Below, piece after piece: positions 55,830-64,000 of a stretch of 64,000 nucleotides of DNA. The notes below the pieces were generated by a model. It had not been told where the DNA came from and made no database searches. It saw only the letters and a program-made list of their open reading frames with translations. A program made the position numbers and the translations under genes. Source of the stretch: Rugalucina vietnamica (Eukaryota; Mollusca; Bivalvia; Lucinida; Lucinidae); contig OZ024871.1 in NCBI GenBank assembly GCA_964017185.1, positions 25,396,488 through 25,460,487 of the forward strand, given 5' to 3'. How positions within the stretch are numbered: position 1 is the stretch's first letter; the number at the start of each line of letters is the position of its first letter.

Positions 55830-57290
55830 ATCGTAATTTCTTGATCTCGAAGGGTTGTATCATCGTCGTTGTCAACTTATTCGTTATTAAATTATGAAAT
55901 TGTTTTATCTGATTTTGCGGATTTTAATATCTCATGGTAAAATAGGTTACATTAAATCAGTGTGACTTTGTAAAAGACACAAATATCAATATATCTAAAT
56001 AAATTGCACATATGCACATCAAGTTTAGAACCCTTAGGATATTTTCAACTGCAGTAATAAATAATGCACATAATAATAGCATTATGCAATAATTAACGTT
56101 TTACCTTACTTAGAGAGTGATCCTTTGATTTTCGTTCGATGGAAAAGTGTTTTGAAAGAATATTCAGACCTGGGCAAATTCTATTGTACTCTCTACAGAC
56201 ATGATCATGTCCGGTTAAAAACAGGCCCGAAAACTTCCCACCTCCCTCGTCTAAAACTCAAATGGCCATTCCCTTACAGTAAGGAAATACGTCGCCAGGG
56301 ACACTACTACGAGACATAACAGAAACATACACAAAAAATTAAGAAAACTGCTAATAGTGATTCTGTATTTAATATGATTTTAAACCATTCATAAATGCTA
56401 ATAAGTCAAAACCTACAGCCATTACTCAGAGGATGCACAGAGCTGCTAATATGACGTCTATTTGTTTGATGATTATTCTAAAGCATGCAAGAGTCACCTA
56501 TGACACGTGTCGGTCGTTTGGCCAGGAGTCCTAAGACGTACTATATTACATTCGAATGGATTATGTTCCTTTCAGTGTCATCATAGAGTGGCATCGATAT
56601 TTGGTTCATTACGAAAACATGCCCATGCAAATTTTTTTAAGTTGTAAAATTTGAAAATTTTTAGAAGAAAATTTTTGATGTTTTTCTTATTTTTGCTCAA
56701 AACATAGATTGTGGGTACCCGTTAGAACCGCCTCGCCGAGGCGGTTCTAACGAGTACCCACAATCTATGTTTTAGAGCAAAAATAAGAAAAATAGGTATA
56801 CCCCTGCAAACCCCATTTTTTTCTATATAAAAGTGGGGTTCAAGGGGGTATACATTGCACGGACATGTTTTCCTGATGTATGTCCATTAAATCATACATT
56901 GAACGAAAGTTATGTTAGATCATTTCTCAAAGGGATGCTCTATCAAATTTAATACAACTCGTCTTTATATAAAACCAAATGTCCATATGCAATTTCATGA
57001 ATGGGTGAACGGCAGCTTAAGTTTCTTTTCAACATTTAACTTTGTTATTAACCGAAGTTTATAAAATCATTTCAAGTGAAAATTCTTGTTGAGTTTAATT
57101 GATTAAGCAGAACGATTTAGGGTCGACTAAAGTAAGTAGAACCACTAGGTATACAGGACCGCTGCAACATAACAGTATGACTCTGTTTCCTACTTCAACG
57201 ATGTCTGGCAGTGTCCTGGCTTCGTAACAGAATGTCTGACAGAAATCCAGCTTGTTTCAGTCAATTCAATTGAATAAGTGCAAACTTACC
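55830..57290 (-). repeat. Old inverted arm, right side
   Basis: Read inverted from 57,290, the segments match in order 47.5-48.2 kb (TTGACTGAAA, CCAGACATCGTT, ACAGAGTCATACTGTTATG, GACCCTAAATCG), 49.56-49.68 kb and 50.5-50.78 kb. It also gives the MITE-free version of the site occupied at 61,821. A foldback MITE lies inside at 56,606. Confidence 0.55.
56606..56880. mobile_element. Foldback MITE family D, both ends present
   Basis: Ends ACGAAAACATGCCCATGCAA and, inverted, AGGAAAACATGTCCGTGCAA. The centre is GTTAGAACCGCCTCGCC mirrored by GGCGAGGCGGTTCTAAC-type sequence. The right arm is complete (CTATATAAAAGTGGGGTTC, AAGGGGGTATACATTGC). The left outer arm is degraded. Confidence 0.75.
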
Positions 57291-57317
57291 TTGTTTGGAA
57301 TATATTGGTGTATATTT

Positions 57318-57520
57318 TAGCTTATGTTAAGTTCGGGTGAGTGAGTGGCCGCCTATTGGGAAATAGCTGCTCACTCTGCTTACGATATGTTCTCTTAGTA
57401 TAAGTACCTAATTGTCAATTAAGTTTTTTTTCCCGCATCGGTTTTTGGAGTGGGAATTTCTTTCTGATTGTGTCATTTCCTGATCATTGCCTATTTTTAC
57501 CTTTTTAGTCAAAGTTAATG
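57318..57520 (+). mobile_element. RT-family (PLE-like) 3' fragment
   Basis: GTTAAGTTCGGGTGAGTGAG, GGCCGCCTATTGGGAAATAG, GCTTACGATATGTTCTCTTA and TCGGTTTTTGGAGTGGGAAT to TTGCCTATTTTTACCTTTTT. It is 5'-truncated with a clean 3' end. Confidence 0.7.
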
Positions 57521-58159
57521 TATTTCTCCTTCGCAAGATACATCAAAACTAAGATTAAATTAAGCAATATTCCTGGAACGCCGATATGTCTGGTAGATCA
57601 TGGATCACCCTAATTCTTTAGACTGCTATGTTGATTAAAAGTACCATGTTATTTTGCGTTTACTGACACCTCCTGTTCTTTTTTTAAAGTCGGCATTTTG
57701 ACCTGATTCGATATTAATTAGCCGTGTAAATACCAGGAAAAAACGGATTAAGATGCACTTGTCGTCATGAACCAGATTTACTAAGATATTGTTCCTAGAG
57801 TAACTTTAAAAAGCAAACAAACACTTATGCCAGTCAGCCAATGCGTCCATTTGAAGCTGTTCTTAGTGTAAGTACCTTTCATTCCTTTAATGTTTATAGA
57901 CATTTTATGTTACCGATTCTCGTAACATTTAATGCTGACACATTTCAAAAACCTGAGGACAAACGGTCATATACACTCACTTGAGATTTTGTTTTTGATA
58001 AATGGCATTTAGCCAAGGTCATGTTGGTCAATATTAAAAACTAACATTGAATTTGAATACTCATATAATTTTATTCACACAAATATTTGTCTGTTACTTG
58101 CATCTATATACTTTCAGGTCACATGTTATAAAACTTTATGGAAAATTCAATGGTTGCAC
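57521..58159. other. No gene recognised
   Basis: AT-rich DNA with no supported feature. Confidence 0.5.
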
Positions 58160-58744
58160 GTTTTCCCATTGAAAAGCCTATGTGAACATATTTGACCTTA
58201 TTGTAAAATAGGTCTAGGTCAACCCAAGGTCATGATCTATACAAACTATGATTGGCCAGAGATCCGTTGCTACATACCAAAAAGTTTAATTGAAATCGGA
58301 CCGCCCGTTCCAGAGAAGATAAGTAAGGTTTTACCATGCATACTCACCTAACTTCGACTCAGTACATTGTCAGTATCTACAAACTTTCCGGTCATAGAAT
58401 ACAATGTATATACTTTTTGACAATGAAAAGACTATGTGGCCAACTGTTTCCTTGTCGTAAAATAGGTCAAGGTCAACCCAAGGTCATGATTTATTATGAA
58501 TCACCAATGCTTCAAACCTAGTTTCGTTGGATTGGTTCATCAGTTCCAGAGAAGATTTTTAAGGTTTTTATCATATATGGGCACGGCGGCCATCTTGGTC
58601 ATGTGACCTGGACTATTTATACAAACTTTGGCTCCCCCATCCTTCCTATGGCTCATCCATACAAAGTTTGGCTTGAGGAGAAGACGAACCAGAGCATGTC
58701 TATACTATAAGCTCACTTGTGAGCCTTCGGCTCAGGTGAGCTAA
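58160..58744 (+). mobile_element. Repeat ending in hairpin plus CTAA (Helitron-like end?)
   Basis: Two diverged internal units share GTCAACCCAAGGTCATGAT and TTCCAGAGAAGAT. The end is a hairpin (GAGCC-TTCG-GGCTC type within TGTGAGCCTTCGGCTCA) followed by GGTGAGCTAA. Helitrons end with a hairpin and CTRR, and insert beside T, which fits CTAA before TTAG. The 5' TC end was not found. Confidence 0.4.
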
Positions 58745-59727
58745 TTAGTGTCTCGATTTCTGGAAGCCATGACAATAAACGTTTATCAATAATATAACAT
58801 TTCTAAGAAAGTCTCGTGTAACCAAATACCCTAGTGACAGTTAGATCAAATAACCATTTATTTCTCATATATTGTCAATGATTTCTTCATTCTCGCTGGC
58901 TACGATTGCTTTCACAAAGCCTGTATTACATTCAAACGCAACCCACAGATTTTGCCACCCATGTAAATACATCAATCAGCAATTTCTTGTTATGAATTTG
59001 TCGACTTGTGAAAAGCCATTTCACTTTGGAAATGTACAATCAAAAAGCTGATTTAGGAGCATTTACATTGTTGAGTGTTGGCGTATCAGGCATCAACGGT
59101 CTCAAACGTTTGAAATATTCGAAACTTTGAGATGACACTAAGTTAGACAAAATGTTTTGTTACGTGTTTCGTAGTTCTAAACCTTTCTACATAAAAATAA
59201 GGTATTATAAACAATTAAAGAGTACCCTGTTGGGACAATCACATTCTCATAAAGATTACAATATATTTCCTCAAGATACGGCTCATGTTTATATTATGTG
59301 TCACAATAAAACACAAAGTAATTAAAGCAATTATGTAATTACATGTTCACACCACATGCAAAATGCACGTTTTATAGCTGACATATTCAAAAAACATTTA
59401 TTTTCTTTTATACTTAATTGAGTAATCCCAACTATATGGCAAATTGCTTTTTTGTATACATCTGGCACGATTTACTTTCACAAGCTTCGTCGCTGATGCT
59501 TCAAGAACTCCTTCAAGATCCTGAATAATATTTCCATTTTTATCCCTTCTTCCTCTAATAGTGCTATTGTACAATGTTATTTAAACGGCTGAGTAAAGTC
59601 ACGACGATGGGCTATTATGCCTTAGTCAGAATAAGCTTTCTGTATTCTGTATTCTATTCTGTCATTGTCATGACTGCAAAGATATATTCAGCCTCACGTT
59701 CAGAGACAGTAGTTCTTTAACTCAAAT
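58745..59727. other. No gene recognised
   Basis: AT-rich DNA with no supported feature. Confidence 0.5.
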
Positions 59728-59945
59728 TTATTTAAGCCTGGTGTCCCTTTTGTGGGACATATGCAAACAACATAGCCCCAGATGTGACGCCGCAGAACGC
59801 GGCGTCCCATCTGGGGCTATTCTGTTTGCACAGAAAAATTTCATCGAAAAATCAGATAAAAAAATCAAATCACTCCTAACACCCCTAAAAATGAAAGTGG
59901 ACTCACCCAATTGATAATTATGGGAAAATCCATTCGTCAAATATG
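59728..59945. repeat. Dispersed repeat, family B, with a strong hairpin
   Basis: Same order as 37,205-37,400. Here 59,772-59,820 forms a strong hairpin: ATAGCCCCAGATG and GACGCCGC pair with GCGGCGTC and CATCTGGGGCTAT around a 5-base loop. In the other copy this part is eroded. Confidence 0.7.
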
Positions 59946-61489
59946 GGTTAATAATGAATGCTCACATTATATGCATTCATAAATGTATGTTTACTTTTAA
60001 AAGTACAATTTACTTAGTGACCATCTAAATGCTCGCTTTGCTTATGTATGTTCTTTTTATATCAGTATCTAGTTGTCGCTTCCTTGTTTTAGACTCGTGC
60101 TTTGGTTCTGATTACTGACAATCACTTGGTATTGTTTACATACAAACCGATAAATGATCGATGACACACACTGCAATTGAGACAGAAGTTGAAGTTAAAT
60201 ATTCGAGTTTTCTCCTATAGCATGTACTCTACTGAAAAATAGATGGATGCAGTCCATGCCGAAATTGAACATTTATTGAAAGAAAGTAACATAAGAAATC
60301 CCGGTTATTTTGTTTTCGCAAAAACTTCATTGTTATTGTGTTGGAAGAACTATATGTTCATGGGGCGGAAGTGTTTACAAAACGGAAAACCTGGATTTCT
60401 TATGTTACTTTCATTCAGTAAAGGTTCACTTTCTGCATGGACTGCGCCTATCTATTAGTCAATAGAGTAAATTAGAGTAAATGGCATAGGAGAAAAATCG
60501 AATTTTTCATCTCAACTTTGGGCAATTGCATTGTGCGTCACCCATTCCATACCACGTGTTTACCAGCTGTGCATAAGATTCATATGAAAATGTGTTGTCT
60601 GGGGTTGATCAAGTATGGTAGCCTGGTAGTGTTAAAGGAAACAGCAACTCAAAATGGTGAAGCATAAAAAACTAAATGTTTATGAAACTAACAATACATT
60701 TCTTTTGAAGAATACAGTTCCATTTAAATAATTCTGTATCGCAAAGAGGTCGAATTTTTGTGCGCAATATTAAATACTGGATTCTCTGATACGCGCCTAT
60801 GGCTATTACGTTACAGACACAAACTGTATCTGTAAGATCTTTTGTGGATGCATAGTGCTAATACACACACGATGAACGTTTATAAATATAGTTATTTTTG
60901 GAAAGTTTGTTGATTTGTGTCCGCACAGTTAAAAGCCCTCGGCTGCCGCCATTTTATGTTTTGAGAATGGTCGGTTTGGTCAAGTCCATCCAAAATTAAT
61001 TCTTGTCATCCTAAATAACTTAATAGCCTTAATGGCCTTACATCCGGGTTCCTGCTAGCTAACTGGGTATAGTCCGAGATCATCCGAGTGATTGGGTCCC
61101 TCAGCACAATGATGAGTTTTGTTTTCTTGACATTTATAAACGCGTTCCGGAATCCCCTTGGTGACGAAATATGACGGGGGTTTCTCTATTGTCATCTGGC
61201 CTTTCGACACTTCCGGCATCAAATTTCTGAAAATAAAGAAAGCACACTTTAGGACTCTTTTGTGGATGATTTCTATTATTATTTGAAAACAGCTTAGACA
61301 CACACTAGGCTCGACGAATCAACGGTCCTGAAAAGGGTTCAAACTGTTTCCAACAGGTATCAAACTATCATTTATTAAGAAAACTGACGGGATTACATTT
61401 GTACCCGCAATTATAATGTATGCTTGTCTACGAAGAACAGAACAGGAAGTCTCAATAACCTGTGTGGATACGATTCACTTTCTGCATAC
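59946..61489. other. No gene recognised
   Basis: AT-rich DNA with short chance open frames (up to 82 codons). No exon structure or repeat was supported. Confidence 0.5.
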
Positions 61490-62290
61490 ATACTTATGTC
61501 CTTTCTTTAATAAGTGGTGGGGTATTTTTGTGGATAAATAGTGTAGGTTAACATTCTACATACCAGTCAAATATACTTTAAACTTACGAAGTCGCTAGAT
61601 ACCTATCTTCTGATACGGAGTCGATCAATTTCTGATCATCACCTCACATAGGCCCTAGATAGATACCCGTAAACCTATCGGAATGTGTTATCAAAACATG
61701 ACTGTGAACTGCATCAAGTTGACTGAAATCAATTTCCGAATCTAATGCTAAATCAGAGTGGAAATTTTGTCAGAAAGTATGTTGATAAAAAGCCAGAACT
61801 CTACCAGACATCGTTTGAATATGAGCCTGTGCATGAGAAAACCAACAATTTGCATAGGCGAAAACAAAGCCGCAGATCAGCTTCGCGGTAACCGCGAAGC
61901 TGATCAGCGCCTTTGTTTTCGCTACACGGATAGTACAATTCCTCTACTTTATTAATCCAAAATTTAGAGCCTCTTACCATCTTCTTTAGCTGTACAGGCT
62001 GGTTTGTGTCGGACCTGGTCGGAAACTCAAATTGTTGGTTTTCTCATGCACAGGCTCATATGAAACAGAGCCATACTGTTATGCTGCGTTGGTGTTGTGT
62101 ACCTACTGGATCGCCTGAAATTAACTGACCCTAAAATGTTTTGCTTAATCAAATAAACTCAACAAGAACTTTCACTTCAACTGCTTTTATAAACCTCAGG
62201 TAATAATAAAGTTAAACGTTGAAAAGAAACTTAAGCTGCTGTTCACTGGTACATAAAATTGCACACAGTACAAGAACATTAGCATTTGAT
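61490..62290 (+). repeat. Old repeat, family I, second copy
   Basis: ATTCTACATACCAGTCAAAT, GAAATCAATTTCCGAATC, CCAGACATCGTTTGAAT, then a MITE, then ACTGTTATGCTGCGTTGGTG, TTAACTGACCCTAAAATG and GAAAAGAAACTTAAGCTGCT. Collinear with 47,440-48,235. Confidence 0.65.
61821..62059 (+). mobile_element. Palindromic MITE, family C (inside family I)
   Basis: ATGAGCCTGTGCATGAG to CATGCACAGGCTCAT, AT on both sides, with a perfect internal palindrome. The related site at about 57,200 (inverse) is empty. Confidence 0.9.
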
Positions 62291-62309
62291 TTTATATCCA
62301 GATCGTTGT

Positions 62310-63400
62310 ATCAAATTTCATAGATACCTGATGGAGACATGCTCAATCAAATCTAATCACCTGAACTATAGTTGAATAAAGCCAACGCCACAGATACAAA
62401 CCCCCTGTTTGGATTTACATCATTCTTTCTATTGCAAATGGATTTGTTTCTTCTAAAATTTATGATAAACGCGATTACTTTGTTTTTGATATAGTAAATT
62501 TTCCGTTTTTGGATGGTGACGCTCTTCGTCGTGCTTCGTATGGTGTATACATACATTTCGCAGCTTATTAGGTTTGCTCGAGTCTGCAATCATTAGCGTC
62601 CTTCAACGCGCGAAATAAATGTTTAACAGCCAAACATCTCCAGCAGGGCTATCGGTATCATAAACTTCGAAAAACATTTTCTAAATTTCATCGAAGACAC
62701 TATGAGTTGATTTCCAAATTTAATGTTGGGCTAAAGACGCTTTTACGTGAGGGCCTTACGGAACCAGTATTTTATGGTGACTTGGTTTACAAATTTAAGA
62801 AACTTGTATGAAGGAATGATTTTTTCTTTTCAGTTCAGAAAAATCATAACACGTTACAGACGTATAGGTTATAACTTGAATGCTATGCGACAGTCTGCAT
62901 GCTTAGTTTTAACCCAATCATGGCTGATAACTATGCTGCCTTCTTTAATTGCACGCCGGTGGGTCGGGCGTCAGACTCTATGATGGCTCCGACATAAAGC
63001 TATTTGTTTTAGTAGGTTGGGGCAGGAGCTTCTATCTATCTATCCATCTATCTATCCAAGTCGATACTTCTGTTGTAGTGGTTCTAATTGTTTTGTGTTT
63101 TGGAGTCGAATTTTGTGCTGTTTGGGCCTTATGTACGTTTTCACATTTTAGCCTAAGTTCCCCTAATGGGAGTAGCTGCTCACTCGGCTTACGATATGTT
63201 TTCTTGGTATAAGTACCTAAGTGTCATTTTAGTTTTTCCCACACATCGGTTTGTGGAGTGGGAATTTCTTTCTGATTGCGCCATTTCCTGATCATTGCCT
63301 ACTTGTACCTTTGTCAATATAACTTTTCTCACCTCGGCTTTTGGTGTGGGAATTTCGTTCTGATTATGACGTCTTTTGATCATTGCTTACTTTTACTATA
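62310..63400 (+). mobile_element. RT-family (PLE-like) copy, longest coding remnant
   Basis: Degraded RT frame: GDMLNQI, then SIANGFVSSKIYDKRDYF, VNFPFLDGDALRRASYG, LRKTFSKFHRRHYELISK, VGLKTLLREGL, FYGDLVYKFKKLV and FNCTPVGRASDSMMAPT, with several stops and frame shifts (for example a TGA after KKLV near 62,809). About 400 bases of shortened 3' region follow. The last 70 bases, from CACCTCGGCTTTTGGTGTGG, repeat the 3' end in tandem. The RT resembles those I remember with GIPMGTNCAPL and YLDD motifs upstream, most like Penelope-like elements. The RT core itself is not in the window. Confidence 0.75.
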
Positions 63401-63408
63401 AATAACCT

Positions 63409-63652
63409 GGGCCCAGTTGTTCAAAACTAACGACGTCGTTAGTTAACGTTTCGTTAAAATTTCAAACATTAATATTACAAATACACTATTATTTTTTGTT
63501 GAAAAAATGTGAGAATCCTTTGCACTGCAAAGGATTCTCACATTTTTTCAACAAAAAATAGCAGTGTATTTGTTACTTTAGCTGATATTTGCTTAACAAA
63601 TTTATGTCTTAACGATATCGTTAAGCTAACAATGCTTTGAACAACTGGGTCC
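63409..63652. mobile_element. Foldback MITE with a 34-bp perfect palindrome
   Basis: Ends GGGCCCAGTTGTTCAAA and, inverted, GGACCCAGTTGTTCAAA. Near the ends lie the short palindromes ACGACGTCGT and ACGATATCGT. The core arms 63,491-63,524 and 63,526-63,559 are perfectly complementary around one C (CCTTTGCA-C-TGCAAAGG). No coding capacity. Confidence 0.85.
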
Positions 63653-64000
63653 TGAACTATAAATCGATTATGATCATAGGAGACTCTTGTCACACATTTA
63701 CCTTTATCAATCTAAATGACATGCGTGTTCCGATTGGTCAAATTTATTCATTTTATTCATATTTTTAACGGCAAATCTGTGACGTGAGTGTAATATGATC
63801 ATAATAGATTTATGTATGAATATGTCAGGTGCAAAAGTTCCAAACTAGACATCAAGACAAGAAACAATTAGACTACTTAGTTCCCCTGTCTATTCTTAAC
63901 TTTTTGTAGCTGTACGAACCATTGCTGGACAAAGATTGCTGTTGACATATGTATTTTCATAGTAATAAGCATCACAGGTGGTCCATGCATCAGCTCAAAC
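63653..64000. other. No gene recognised
   Basis: AT-rich DNA to the window end with no supported feature. Confidence 0.5.

Overview
The window looks like repeat-rich, AT-rich intergenic DNA of an invertebrate animal, most likely a marine bivalve mollusc. This rests on tRNA-derived SINEs with molluscan-style tails, a BEL/Pao retrotransposon, a palindromic MITE family, and a reverse transcriptase (RT) family that I remember from bivalve and cnidarian genomes. The species was not identified and no search was run. Only one convincing host-type gene is present: a 565-codon terminal exon (13,052-14,749, + strand) with a splice acceptor before it and a polyadenylation signal after it. It encodes an unnamed zinc-finger-type nuclear protein.

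Layout, left to right. 0-6.5 kb: a 188-bp satellite remnant, a paired CRE site, a LINE end and SINEs. 6.8-11.3 kb: a 4.4-kb terminal-inverted-repeat element carrying tandem arrays. 11.3-15.7 kb: another LINE end, a foldback MITE touching the start of the gene exon, the gene, then two palindromic MITEs. 15.8-18.3 kb: foldback MITEs and a broken unrecognised coding piece. 18,315-27,768: a 9.45-kb element with inverted arms of about 1.6-1.7 kb, bounded by a 6-bp direct repeat. Three later insertions can each be dated against the other arm, and a 1.9-kb hAT-like element sits in its core. 28.9-33.4 kb: a TTAA MITE, a 47-bp minisatellite and several nested copies of one RT family. 33,638-36,525: a TA-flanked element holding a complete SINE with a 12-bp target duplication and another RT-family copy. 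38,169-45,128: a young BEL/Pao element with 522-bp LTRs, inserted into yet another RT-family copy. 46-57 kb: an old, eroded inverted-arm structure with many MITE and RT-family insertions. 58-64 kb: a possible Helitron-like end, another copy of the old arm, the best-preserved RT-family copy and a 34-bp perfect palindrome MITE.

The dominant theme is nesting. At least eight insertions of one element into another can be read directly, several with the empty site also present in the window. I see no operon-like gene set. The strongest candidate for something undescribed is the long-armed element at 18.3-27.8 kb with its arrayed GCGGACATTCCGG motifs. Next come the RT-family copies, which share a fixed 3' end and have variable 5' truncation. 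Family names given from memory are marked as inference.
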